A stretch of DNA of 64,000 nucleotides from Cannabis sativa (GCF_029168945.1 NC_083607.1:32039257-32103256), one strand, 5' to 3'. Shown: positions 21,075 through 33,012, numbered from the stretch's first letter. Translations and numbers: made by a program. Notes: generated from the sequence alone by a model not told the origin.

Positions 21075-24000
21075 TAATTGATTTACTTACATGTAATTTG
21101 GACTTTAAAACGATTGTTTGTATGTTCTTTGGATGGTATCATGTTGTATTGAGTGTTATTTGATGATTGATTGATGATTGTGAAATTTTCGTGAAAAATA
21201 ATTGTTTTTTCGGTTCTGGCATTATTTTTATTGGATAGTATGGAAAAAATTAAGCAAGTTAGCCTTTTACAGAACTCAATTTGGATTTTATTTGAATTAG
21301 TTATGATTTTTTGAAGATTTGACAAAATCGGCCGTTTGTCTTGATAGTTTCCTCATGATCGCTACTGTCCGTACAGTTTCGAATTTTTTCAATTTTCTTC
21401 AATTTTTCATACTTTTTCATGGAATTAACTTCCAATTTTTTGTATGGTTTTGTATATATACTATTACTATTCCTAATTCAATTCTAATTATCATTTTGAA
21501 TTAATTTAAATTTTTTTTAATTTAATTCAAGATATTAGTGTAATTTGAATTTGAATAGAATTAGTATTTATCTTTTTGCTTAAAAATCTATCTTATTTTT
21601 AAATTTGATTATATTTTTTTTAAATTTAAGGTCAGATATTTTAAGATATTTATAATATCTTTTAAGATATTTTAAAAATATCTTATCTTTTAAGATTTTT
21701 TAATTAAATCTTTTTAGATATTTTGACCATATTTAAATTTAAAATAAGATATTTATAATCATGTAATTTTAAATAGATATAAGATATTTTGCTAATTTTT
21801 TAAATTTTGTTATTTTATTTATTTAAATTACATTTAAAAATTTGAAAAAGATATTTATTTATCTTTTCTAATTTTTTATTTAATTTTTATTTATAAAATA
21901 ACATTTAAAATTTAAAAGTAGTTAGCAAATTTTTGAAATGATATTTAGGTTGGTTGAAACCTAATTTTTCAAAAATTGTAGGTTTAATTTTAAAATTTTT
22001 TTTAAATTTCGAATTTTTTTAAATTTTTTAAAAATTTTCGAAATTTTTTATTTTTTTTTTATTTAATTAATTATTTTCGAAATTAAATATTTATTTAAAA
22101 TTAAATAAATCCTACATCCAACTATCCAGCTAACCTTGTTGCAGGAGTATGTGTTTTAGCTTATGTGTAAGTTTTTAAAACCTATTATTACTTGATTGCA
22201 AATAGCCATGGTTACTTTTTGCCAGATCTAATGATCTGATGGCTCCCTTGGTCAAGATAATAATTTGTAACAGGTATATTTACAATCTTCTTTCATCTGT
22301 GTATGACCTAGCAACATGATAGGACCCATCCAAAGTGTGCCTGTGTGAGCCTATGTGTTTAATTTTATTATAGATGCATATAGGTTAATGTTGCTAAATA
22401 AAATGTCATAGTCATTGATAGATTTTATTTAGGCCCATTTAGTTTTGGGCTTATTCAATTAATAACAGTTGTTCTTATTAAGGTTAAATTCCTCTCTTTT
22501 GGGCCTTGTGTGAGAGTTGGGAGCCATAGAAGTGGGTACGACATACTGAACCCAAAGACCCCCTCACACAAACCACCCCAATTGTGAAGGCCCATTTGCC
22601 TGATTTGAATGACTGTACTAGGTTAATTAAACTAGTTTAACCTAATAAAATTGATTAGCAACATAATTAATTTTATTTATTTTGAAATTAATTTAAGAAA
22701 AATATAGTTTAAGGAATTTTATATTCTAAGCTAAACTATATGTATTTTCTTGTATTTAATTAAATATAGAATTATAACCATCTAGATTCTTTCTGGAACT
22801 TAATTTAAATTTTTCATTAAATATTCTTATTTAAGTTGATATTTAGTTATCTACAACTAACCAACTTAAATCTGAATATCTTTTGAATTTCAAATTTCAA
22901 AATTAAGTTGAGGAATTTTAGGCATTGGTTATTAAGATTCTTAAGATATTTTTTAAGTTAATATCTTTTCGAATATTAACTTAAAATGGAATATTTTTGA
23001 ATTAAGTGGTTACAACTTAATTTTTTGATATTTAATTAAATTTAAATTTGAAAATATTTAAGTTCTAGATTTTTTCTAGTATAACTTAAATTAGATATTT
23101 TTTTCAAAATTTGTGGAAAAGATACTTAGTCAAATAAGATATTTTCTAGATAGTTATTTCTAGACTACTTATTATTTCTAATATTAAATAGGAAAATATT
23201 ATACATTGTGAAATTAATTATTTAAATAATTAATTTTGGTACAATTTATTTTAAGTATATTTTTCCTAGTATTAAACTAGAGATTAATAATTAAGCCTTC
23301 TCTACACTTAATTATTTATTTCTTGAATTTAATACATTTAATTAATTTGAAAAATTAAATATCTAAGTTGATTTTCATCATGATACTTAAATATTTCTTT
23401 TTCATGACATTTAATTAAATAGAAAATTATTTTTAGTTGAAATTTATTTTTTCAACTAAATTTAAATAATTTTCAAAATATATTTTTTTCTTTATTTTAT
23501 TAATCAATTTTCGAAATTGCATTTCTTAAATGCTAGAATTTCGAATTTTATCTTGAAAAATAGATTAAGTTGTAAATTAATTATTTATTTTCATTAATTC
23601 TTGGATCAACTTAAATCAATGATTTTTTCATTTATTGATTAATTTAAAATAAATTGAATTAAAGTATATTATTAGAAATTGAATTAATTAGTCAAAGGAA
23701 AATCTAGATAGGTGATATTTTTGCTTGAAGTATTTTTCTAGTGTATTTAATTAAATAGAAAATTAATATTTAAGTTGATTTTTATCATCATACTTAAATA
23801 TTTGTAATTTTTCTTATATATTTAATTAAATAGGAAAATTATATTTTTTGTTGTAAATTAATTTTATTAATTAATTTTGGGCTAACATTAAATTAGAATA
23901 ATTTTTCCAGATTTATTTTTTATTTTAATATGCATTTTTCGAAAATTGTATTCTTATATACTTTAATTTTTCGAAATGCAATATATATTTATAGAAAATT

Positions 24001-25540
24001 AAATTTGAGTTGTAAATTAATTTAAATTAATTTTGTAACAACTTAAATATTTTTTTCTAAATATTTATTGGAAATTATTACTAAGATGGAAATAATTCAT
24101 GTTATTTTCATATCCATCTAAGTAAAATTTATAAATATTAAATTAAAATTTATATTTAGAATTTTTCATTCTAAATTGGAAATTTTAAATAAATATATAT
24201 TTAAAATAAATAGATTAAATAAAGAGAATCAAAGAAAATACAACTCACTTTAAATAATGAGCTTGATTATTATTAAGATATTCGATCTCCATTGTTGGTC
24301 TTACAAAAGTTAAATGTTTTCAATATAACCTCGAGACGCTAGACTTCGTCCCCCTATGGATGGTTATTCGTTGAACGCATTTAACACCGTAAGATTTCAT
24401 TTGATAAGTGTTTTGTAAGTTTTCGTCTCTATTAGACTCTCCCCTACGGTGACTACTTAGAGATAAACTTATGAAACATGAAACAATGGTGGAAGCTCAT
24501 AAAATGAGAATAACCTTGACTCTCGCCTACCGGGACAACGTTGGATTCTTATTTTGATCGAATAAAAGGTTGCTAGAATGGTTTCTATTTTAGATGAGCT
24601 GACAACTCTATTCAATAAATGATGCTTTGACTCTCGCCTACGGACACTTTGTATCAGTTTGTTGAAAACCTTGGAAATTATTTAGGATTGTATGTTTTAG
24701 TATTTTCACTAGTCATTCCTACTTGCTATATGCTTATAATTTCTGAATTGTGTATGAATTTATATTGAACCTTGTTATTTTCTGTTATTAAGTTGTAGTT
24801 TAATTTCGAATCTTCATTGTTGGTCTAACTTGGCTTGTTTATCTAATGAGATAAATCCCTAGTGGATTTTCACCATTAGACATACATAATAGTGTTAGAT
24901 TTCGAAAGATAAATATTGTACATGCGACATCTAGCTGTTCATCAATTGATGACACCTTAGACTAGTATTTTTACGATATGAAACAAGAAGATTATATAAA
25001 TAAGATTACTTTGACTTTCGCTAATCGAAGCATCGTTGGATTCTTATTTTAAACGAAATTATCCTAATTCCTCTTAGCTTATTCATTTCGAATTAGCTTT
25101 AAAAACATATCATTGGATGAATGGTCTATAAATCATTTCATGTCATTTTATATGACGCATATGATTATAATCCCGAAATTCTATTCCCAATTGATATAAA
25201 TCCTCAATCTTAGAAATCTCCTACTTGTATGGGCAAATCTGACTTAGAGTTTGTATTAGTAGTCTTTGGTCCAAGATAGAATTACTCATTATATTTGGTA
25301 TAAATTTAAGTCTTTGACTTTAATTTTAGATTCCAAATAGAAATTTTCTTAAATTTCTAATTCCAGAATACAATACAGTTACACTTTCTCAAGTGTTTAA
25401 TATCCATCTTTTATTAATGGATTAAAACTGTATGGAATGTGAGTTAGGTATTCTGTGACCAGGATCCACTTGAAGTATTCTAAGAACTCTTTGATGTAAC
25501 TAAACCTATATCATCCATAGACACTACCACATTTTCTTAA
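21075..25540 (+). other. Non-coding leader of F1
   Basis: This is 4.4 kb, extremely AT-rich, with no credible coding region. Embedded in it are a short variable cassette (about 21318-21385, ending GTCCGTACAG), a GC-richer hairpin island (22497-22600), and a set of repeats built on GACTCTCGCCTA (24420-25030). Matching leaders exist in A, R and F2. In BARE/Angela elements gag normally follows the leader; here no gag zinc knuckle is visible. Confidence 0.8.
22497..22600 (+). ncRNA. Conserved hairpin-forming island in Angela-like leader
   Basis: The arm GGGCCTTGTGTGAG (22501-22514) can pair with CTCACACAA (22563-22571) and GGCCC (22589-22593), leaving a bulge and a loop of about 50 nt. The loop includes GTGGGTACGACATACTGAACCC. 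The block is retained in four copies (10578-10690, 22497-22600, 41722-41842, 59088-59190) within strongly drifting AT-rich DNA. It would be a structured part of the element RNA; packaging or dimerisation is a guess. Confidence 0.45.
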
Positions 25541-27440
25541 TCTATGGCATTTGTATCTTGTTCATAGTGGATTTGACAAGATCAATCTCTGCAAAGAGTT
25601 AATATGCCTATATCCACTGAAAGTAGTTCATCTCATTCGCAGATGAATGTACATTCAGGGGTGGATATGAGTTTTTCGTTGTATTCTTAAAACGATAACT
25701 CTAGATTATACCTTATGCAAAGAAATTTGAAATGTTTGAAAAATTTCATTAATTTCTAGCAATGGTTAAACACCATTAAGGTAAGTGGTTAAAGATCTTG
25801 CGAACTGATAGGGGTGGAGAAATAGTTAGTAGATATGCAGTTCAAAGATCATTAAATTGATTTTTGAATTATATCCAAACTTACCTCCCCAGAAATTTCG
25901 AGTTGCATGTTGATGATTAGTTACTAGTCGTTGCCTAAATCCTTCTATGGTAATGCAATTTCAGAATGATGTAATGGTTGTATACTTAATGTAAATCATT
26001 ACTAGATTCATGGATGACCTAATCAAAATCTTAAGAAAAGCTAGAACTGTTAACCATGGTTTCTTAGCTATTCTAAGTGATTAGGGGTGGACCATCCCAT
26101 TGTCAATAGATAAGAAAGTGTTTGTTCAAACAAATACTACTTTTCTAAGAAAATGACTAAGTCCGAAAAACAAGTAGCAAATAAAGGAGATACTTAATTC
26201 TTGATTCCAAAAGTGTTCTATCATCTTATATGACATATGATGATCCCACTGCCTCTGTTGTCTTGTCACAACCGAAGAGATCAATACCATTTAGTTTTCT
26301 TAGACATAATTCACGGTACCTTGTCGTAGTGGGAGAGTTTCTAGGAACTCACCTTCTTATGACTTGGGAGACACTAGTGATTAAAATCCATTGTGAGTTT
26401 AAACAAGTAATGGATTGTCAAGATAAGAAACTAAGAAGAAAGCCAATAGAACTATGGTTTAATCCATTCACATGGAGTAACCTAAAGTTTTCTATTACAA
26501 GGACATAAAAGGAAATTTTCGTTTATAAGTCCATTCAATGGACTTAACAAAACTTCCTGTTCCTAGTATTATAGGTTTGAGTTTATCTAAACCTATGGCT
26601 TGTGGTATACCTGGTAATTACTTACTCTAATGCAAGCAACTTACTTTAGTAAGATGATGAAGCATTTTCTTTCTAATGGCAATCTATAGAAGCTTCACAA
26701 CTTCTTAGGCATAGATTTTATTTATCTAAGGAAAAGTCTCAACTATTCCGTAAAAGATAAAGCCATGGAAAAATTTCTTATATCAACAGTAAGAGGTCTT
26801 AGATATGCTTTTGTATGCCTTAGACCGGACACTGCTGTTGAGTGGGAGTAATGAGTAGGTATCGAATTAATCCAGAGAAGAACATTGGAAGACAATCAAG
26901 TAAATCTTAAGATAAAGAAGAGGAACTATATGTTAGTCTATAAGGGTGTGTTTAAAACTCTTAGACTACACCATATCAGATTTCGAAATTTGCCTATGTG
27001 CTAGTAAATCTTTCGATAAGATGGTGGTTACTCGGGGTGGAATAGTGATTTTGGAGAAGTGTAAAAACCTATCCGAAGTCTCTAGGTCTACCGTAAAGTG
27101 GACCGAATGTTAAAGTTGCAGGAAAGGTACTTATTCGTTCTAAGGAAAGTTCTATACATCTTTAGCACCATTCAAAATTGCCTTAAACTACTAGTGTTAA
27201 TTTCATGATTAACCAAAAGTAGTTGCCAAAGGTATAGAATCCAGTATCCCAAGAGAGTAGACATATAGAGAGGAATTTCACATTATCAATGATTTTGTGA
27301 TTAAAGGAAGAGTAATGGTGGAGAAAAGGTTGTGGTTAATTCAACCTTTCAGATCCTATTACGAGGAGTTTACTACTACTACACTTGATTTGTATATCAA
27401 GGTGTTGAGATTATTTGAAACGCACTTTTTGTTTTATATT
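25541..27440 (+). pseudogene. Decayed Ty1/copia pol of F1
   Basis: Fragments of copia pol appear in order across all frames with many stops. They are: pre-integrase LWHLYLVHSGFDKINLCKE (near 25548); integrase GGYEFFVVFLKR (near 25660) and LRTDRGGEIVSRY (near 25797), with the following PQQNG part deleted at about 25890; then RNase H-side fragments LRYAFVCLRPDTA (near 26800) and YMLVYKG (near 26929). No YVDD catalytic motif is recognisable. The copy at 37018-38940 shares the same deletion and the same out-of-frame peptides, so decay preceded amplification. Confidence 0.8.
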
Positions 27441-27441
27441 A

Positions 27442-27456
27442 GTGCAAGTGGGAGTT
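27442..27456 (+). other. Polypurine tract of F1
   Basis: AGTGCAAGTGGGAGT lies immediately before the 3' LTR. The same string precedes the B and (on the minus strand) R LTRs, so it is the family's plus-strand primer region. It is only moderately purine-rich. Confidence 0.7.
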
Positions 27457-29337
27457 TGTTGGGTTTTATGCCCTAAATAAAACTCATTTCAATATAATCA
27501 GATTTACTTATTAATATAGATCATAAATAACATTTAATGTTGCATGGTTCACATGATTTATTTCATGATTATATGTACATAATGTATAAATTCATCTGAA
27601 ACCCTTTTCACATACTTGATCCTGTTTATTGTGCCGTCAACACATTGGAAAGTAAACATGACTATGTGAATAAAGTTTCCTAGATTTATCAGACACAGGG
27701 TTTTACTGATATGATAATCTACAACAAGAGTTTACTTGTATTTGGAGAAATACTATGTTCTTTCCATAACATTGGTTAAAGTAAAGCTCAGGTTGGATGC
27801 ATGGAGTATGCATCGGAAGGGACCGATATTGAACTTTGACTTAGATTTATTAAACTTACCGTAATATCTATTTAAGTCAATATCGCCTAGTTGATCCTTG
27901 ATCAAATGATCTTAATCCTGATATGATTAGGCTCAATCTTGAAAGGCTATTCGTGTTCTTTGATTTGTTAGTTAAGCCTACTTTTAGGTCAGGGTGATAC
28001 GTACATTTTGGGAACACGGTAGTGCAATTGAGTGGGAGCGCTATCATAAACATGGAATCTATAGCTTCTATCTGGCGAATAGTAAGCAAAGGATGATCTC
28101 CTTCGAGCTTGACCAAACGAACATAAATGGTGGAGTACTCATTTCACATAAGCTGAAATATCATTTATACGGGGTCAAGTGTTTTAAGGAATAAATACAT
28201 TGTAGGGTGTAACGGTAATTTAATCCCTTTACAGTGTAGATCATTCATATAGAGGATCATTGATCACATTAGGATTATAACAATGGATAACTAATGATGT
28301 GTCTATATGGTGGAACATATAGAGCATTCTATATACTGAGAGTGCAATTCTAAGTTCTATGCGTGGATTCAACGAAGAATTAATAAGTTAGTGAATTTTA
28401 GTGCTAAATTCTTGATCTACTTATTGGAAGCTCGGTTATATAGACCCATGGTCCCCCCACTAGTTGAGATAATATTGCTTGTAAGACTCATGTAATTGGT
28501 TTTGATTAATCAATTATAATTCTCAAATTAGACTATGTCTATTTGTGAATTTTTCACTAAGTAAGGGCGAAATTGTAAAGAAAGAGTTTATAGGGGCATA
28601 TTTGTTAATTATGATACTTTGTATGGTGCAATTAATAAATATGATAAATGACAATATTATTTAATAATTATTTATAGTTATTAAATAGTTAGAATTGACA
28701 TTTAAATGATTGAATTAGGAAATTGGCATTTTTGAGAAAAACAGATACAAAAGTGGTAAAATTGCAAAATTGCAAAAATCAAGGCCCAGTCCACCTAGCC
28801 TAGGGCCGGCCACTTATGTCATCTTTTTTAAATGATTTTTTCATTATTTTAATGCCATATAATTCAAATCAAGCCCTAGAGGAATGCTATAAATAGATAG
28901 TGAAGGCTTCAGGAAAATTACACTTTCTGAATCAGAAAAAAACTGAGCCTCCACTCTCTTCTCTAGCCGCCACTCTCTCTCTCTTTTCTTCCTCAATATT
29001 TCGAACCTCTCTTAGTGATTAGAGTAGTGCCCACACACATCAAGTGATACCTCAATCATAGTGAGGAAGATCGTGAAGAAAGATCATCAGCAAAGGAGAT
29101 TCAGCATCAAAGATTCAGAGAAAGAGATCCAGGTTCAGATATTGATAATGCTCTGCTACAGAAAGGAATCAAGGGCTAGATATCTGAACGGAAGGAGTCA
29201 TATTATTCCGCTGCACCCAATGTAAGGTTTCCTAAACTTTATATGTGTTTATTTCATCGTTTTAGAAAGTTCATATTTAGGATGTTAATAAACATACTTG
29301 TGAGTAGATCTAAGATCCTGGTAAAATAATTCCAACA
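27457..29337 (+). repeat. F1 3' LTR
   Basis: This 1881-bp LTR is almost identical to 19176-21055, differing at about three positions by eye. It is followed by the ATAAT target duplication and the interrupted SIRE pol. Confidence 0.95.
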
Positions 29338-29342
29338 ATAAT

Positions 29343-30341
29343 ACACTTTTTATAAAAAGAAAATCCAAAGACATTATTATAGTACAAATTTATGTTGATG
29401 ATATTATTTTTGGTGCTACTAATGATGCTCTTTGTGAAGAATTTTCTAAGTGTATGCATAGTGAGTTTGAGATGAGCATGATGGGAGAACTCAATTTCTT
29501 TCTTGGACTTCAAATCAAGCAACAAAAGGATGGCATATTCATAGGTCAAACTAAGTACATCAAGGATCTTCTTCAAAAGTTTGACTTGGCAAATGCAAAG
29601 TCCATGAATACACCCATGAGCACATCCATAAAGATGGACAAAGATGAAAGCGGTAAGAATGTGGACATCACCAAGTATCGAGGTATGATTGGCTCTTTAT
29701 TATATTTAACCGCTAGTAGACCGGATATTTTGTTTAGTGTTGGTCTTTGTGCTAGGTACCAATCTTGTCCTAAAGAATCCCACTTAAGTGCCGTTAAAAG
29801 AATATTTAGATACTTGATAGGCACAATGAATCTAGGACTTTGGTACCCCAAGAACTCAAACTTTGAAATAGTTAGCTACTCGGATGCCGACTTTGCCGGT
29901 TGTAAGACGGATAGAAAAAGTACTAGTGGAACTTGTCACTTTTTAGGAAATTCCTTAGTGTCATGGTTTAGCAAGAAACAAAACTCGGTAGCTCTATCCA
30001 CAACCGAAGCCGAATATATAGCCGCGGGTAGTTGTTGTGCACAAATACTTTGGATGAAACAAACTCTTAAGGATTTTGATATTGATTTTGAATGTACACC
30101 CATAAAGTGTGATAACACTAGTGCCATTAACCTCTTTAAGAATCCAATATTGCATTCTAGAGCCAAGCATATTGACATAAGGCACCACTTCCTTAGAGAT
30201 CATATCCAAAGAGGTGATATTATGCTAGACTTTGTAAGCACCGAATTCCAATTAGCGGATATATTCACCAAGCCTCTTAGTGATGAGAGATTTAGTTTCA
30301 TTAGAAGAGAGCTAGGAATGACCAACTTAGATGAAATATAA
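29343..30341 (+). CDS. SIRE pol, second part: RT catalytic half and RNase H
   Basis: It continues the frame broken at 19176. The RT catalytic motif YVDD is intact (QIYVDDIIFG, near 29390), followed by MMGELNFFLGLQIKQ and SLLYLTASRPDI. RNase H shows SDADFAGCKTDRKSTSG, STTEAEYIAAGSCCAQ, KCDNTSAI and HIDIRHHFLRDHI, with all usual acidic residues. It ends at TAA 30339. No internal stop is present, so this half is intact. Confidence 0.92.
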   Translation, partial: TLFIKRKSKDIIIVQIYVDDIIFGATNDALCEEFSKCMHSEFEMSMMGELNFFLGLQIKQQKDGIFIGQTKYIKDLLQKFDLANAKSMNTPMSTSIKMDKDESGKNVDITKYRGMIGSLLYLTASRPDILFSVGLCARYQSCPKESHLSAVKRIFRYLIGTMNLGLWYPKNSNFEIVSYSDADFAGCKTDRKSTSGTCHFLGNSLVSWFSKKQNSVALSTTEAEYIAAGSCCAQILWMKQTLKDFDIDFECTPIKCDNTSAINLFKNPILHSRAKHIDIRHHFLRDHIQRGDIMLDFVSTEFQLADIFTKPLSDERFSFIRRELGMTNLDEI

Positions 30342-31282
30342 GGTTTGCTAGCTATGAAAAAAATTTCATATCTCTTTACTTACTTATTTATGCATAATTG
30401 TTCCAAATATGATATTAATGAGATTTATATGCATAGATGTGAAAATTTATTGATACTTGACCTATATGAACTATCCTTGTTGAAAAACTTAAAATTATAG
30501 GTCAAAATGTGGATTTTTGGTGAACTTTGGACTTGTTTTTTTAAACAAGTGAACATGTGAATTTTTGCATATTTGATTTTCTTGTGTGTCTATATGCTTG
30601 AATATGTGAAATAGAGTGTATTTAGTATGCCTATAGGTTTGCCTTGATTGAAATTTGCATGAAACAAATTTTTGGTACCTCACTTGTTGAATTTTTAGCT
30701 TTTTAGGCCTAAAAGAGTGTTTTTCGCCAAACTCTCTCATTTTTCAACATCTTTCGATTCCGTAAGTTTGTACACCTCACATTTTATTTTATAAAACTGC
30801 TGGAAAAAGAATTTTTCAATTTCGTTGCATAAAACTCATTTTTGGTACGGTTCTAGTTTTCTTGGCAATTTTCGAAAAACTTACCGTAAATCGTCATTTT
30901 TCATTATTTTTCAGATTTTCTTGTTTGAGCAATTTTGTTTTATCATATTAAAGGTATTAGAATTGGTTTGGGGTCATTTCGGTCAAAATTGGATTTTTTA
31001 GCCCACTTTTCGAAATTTTTTTTTGCTGGTCCTGTACCAACCGGAATTCCGGTTGTACCATCCGGAATTCCGGATGGCACAGGATCAGCAAAGGGGGCAG
31101 TTTTGTCATTTTCATTCGATTTTTTCCCTTTTTAAACCCTACCACCGAATTTTTCTTCCCCCATTCAGTTTTTTCAACCCTAATACAGCAGCCATCATCT
31201 TTTTCTCTCTAAACTTCTCTCTTTCAAAGCCTCATTCTCATCTTCCAAATAATTTAAAAAAAAAAAAGAAGTGTGTTCTTCA
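30342..31282 (+). other. Spacer between SIRE pol and extra ORF, with palindromes
   Basis: No coding region is seen. It includes two perfect palindromes, CAACCGGAATTCCGGTTG (31038-31055) and CCATCCGGAATTCCGGATGG (31058-31077), the same motif as in the LTR. A CT-rich stretch follows just before the ORF start (about 31150-31260). The layout, with palindromes and then pyrimidine-rich DNA before an ATG, would suit a leader for the downstream ORF. Confidence 0.6.
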
Positions 31283-32494
31283 ATGGCTTCCTCATCAAGA
31301 GCTCCCAAGAGAATGGCTAGTGCAATTCAACAAAGGGAAATAAGGGCAAAAGCAAGGCAAGAGCCCACTCTCTTCTTCAATGATGAAGATCACAACAAGT
31401 TTGTCAATGATTTCTCCTCTAGGAAAATTCTCCAAGGTAAAATTTGTGATCTCCCTAGCCTTGATTGTGTTGATTTTAGTCATCATTTTGATACCCTAGG
31501 ATGGACATCTTTTATTCAAATTAATACTCCATTGTATCCTAGGCTAGTTCAAGGTTTTTATGCTTGTATTAAACCTACATTAGAACCTTTAGGTGTTAGA
31601 GGAACCCTTAGAGGAGTAGCTTTTGAACTCAATGTAGCATCTCTTAATGACATGTTAGGAGCACCAAATAGTGGCATATTACTTGAACCCAAACTTTCTC
31701 TCAAAAATGATGCCATTTTTAACTTTGATGAGTGTTCTAGGAATATTTGTGGTGATGGCCCTTTTATTATGAGACCAAAAAGACACCAACTCACTTTAGA
31801 GGCTAAAATCCTCCACAAATTTATTGTTGCAAATCTTGCTCCTAGAAGTGGCCACCAAGATGAGATCAATTCCATTGATCAATTACTCATGCATCTCATT
31901 ATAGCCAAAACCACACCCATCAACCTAGGCTATCTTATTTTAAAATTCATACTTGATGTGGACAAGCCTAATATGATTAAGGCACTTCCCTTTGGTTTTC
32001 TTCTTAGCTACCTTTTTCCTCTCTTAGGAATTCCTACCCTACATGAAAAGAAAAATGATCCTACCTCTAGTGACATTCTAGGATCCAAAACTTTCAAGGC
32101 TATGGGTTACAAATTCCTTAACAATGAGTGGGTGTTCACACCCAAAAGAGGGCAAAGAATGCAAATTGATTTGGAAAGTGATGATGAAGAAATTAATTTG
32201 CCCGCAAGTGAAAGTGAAGAAGAAGAAGAAGAAGAAGAAGAAGAGATGCCTCCTCAAGCTCCTCCCATGCCTACTTTTCCCCAATTCAACCTTGAGGAAG
32301 CGTTTACTCGTCTTCACACTTCGGTTGGCAACCAATTTCAAACCTTGCGAAATGATCTCAACTCACAACTCACCAACCTCAACAATGACATTAACACCAT
32401 GAGGAATGACATGGTTCATGGGTTTGCTAATGTGCAAGAGGAGATGGCACAATGGAGGGCATACATGGATCGCTTTGGCCCCCCACCAAACTAG
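31283..32494 (+). CDS. Extra 3' ORF of SIRE element (plant transposon protein domain, env position)
   Basis: The first ATG is at 31283 (MASSSRAPKRMASAIQQR), giving about 403 residues without a stop. It sits where SIRE elements carry their env-like ORF. The central part resembles the 'putative plant transposon protein' domain found in many plant elements (GWTSFIQINTPLYPRLVQGFY near 75-95, then VRGTLRGVAFELNVASLNDMLG near 108-130). A hydrophobic stretch lies near residue 235 (LPFGFLLSYLFPLLGIP). It is followed by a Glu run encoded by GAA/GAG repeats (near 32209-32244) and a C-terminal heptad-like region (LRNDLNSQLTNLNNDINTM). I see no clear signal peptide, so envelope function is not supported; the role is unknown. 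Confidence 0.85.
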   Translation: MASSSRAPKRMASAIQQREIRAKARQEPTLFFNDEDHNKFVNDFSSRKILQGKICDLPSLDCVDFSHHFDTLGWTSFIQINTPLYPRLVQGFYACIKPTLEPLGVRGTLRGVAFELNVASLNDMLGAPNSGILLEPKLSLKNDAIFNFDECSRNICGDGPFIMRPKRHQLTLEAKILHKFIVANLAPRSGHQDEINSIDQLLMHLIIAKTTPINLGYLILKFILDVDKPNMIKALPFGFLLSYLFPLLGIPTLHEKKNDPTSSDILGSKTFKAMGYKFLNNEWVFTPKRGQRMQIDLESDDEEINLPASESEEEEEEEEEEMPPQAPPMPTFPQFNLEEAFTRLHTSVGNQFQTLRNDLNSQLTNLNNDINTMRNDMVHGFANVQEEMAQWRAYMDRFGPPPN

Positions 32495-33012
32495 TTCTTG
32501 CATTATTTTTTTTTTTTTGGCTTATTTAGTTTCCTTTTATTTTATTTTATTTATTTTTTTTTGGTTGTGTGCAAAGGCTTCATGCCTTTTGACTTTGTGT
32601 TAGTTGGTATTTTTTTTGTTGTTTGTTTGGTGTGATGAATGTTATTTTGGATGTTATGTTTTTTTTTTTAATGCATTGGCTTGTTGCTTTGTTTTTATTT
32701 TTTATTATTTTTTTTTTCTCTTTTCTTTTATTTTTTTTGTGAATTCCTTGCCACCCTTTTTGATGAATCAAAAGGGGGAGAACAACAATTGATTAATTTT
32801 TGGCATCACCTCAAATTTTTTTTTTGGTATCTAATCCTTTTATCATAAGTAAAAATTGAGGGGGAGTTTACAAATTCATGCAAGGTAAAATTAAAAGGTA
32901 AATTTTTTTTCTTGCACACATTAAGGGGGAGCTAATCCAACTTACTTTGCTTAAATTTTTTTTTTCCCTTTCAAAATAATCAAATATTTGATATCATCAA
33001 AAAGGGGGAGAT
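32495..33012 (+). other. SIRE 3' non-coding region with four polypurine tracts
   Basis: A T-rich stretch is followed by four purine runs containing GGGGGAG: 32771-32780, 32859-32866, 32923-32931 and 33001-33012. The last directly abuts the 3' LTR and is the functional tract by position. Repeated tracts upstream of the LTR are a recognised feature of the SIRE lineage. Confidence 0.8.

Larger units (their letters stand above)
19176..29337 (+). mobile_element. Angela-like Ty1/copia element F1, full length, coding-dead
   Basis: This 10,162-bp element has a perfect ATAAT target duplication (19171-19175 and 29338-29342), LTRs of 1880 and 1881 bp, a primer site, a leader of several kb, a decayed copia pol and a polypurine tract. 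By eye the LTRs differ at about three places (19244/27525, 19483/27764, and one A in a run near 20648/28936). It is thus young, and it inserted into the SIRE RT gene. No long open frame exists inside. Angela/BARE assignment is inferred from LTR length, TGTTGG..TTATGCCCT ends and pol remnants. Confidence 0.95.
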
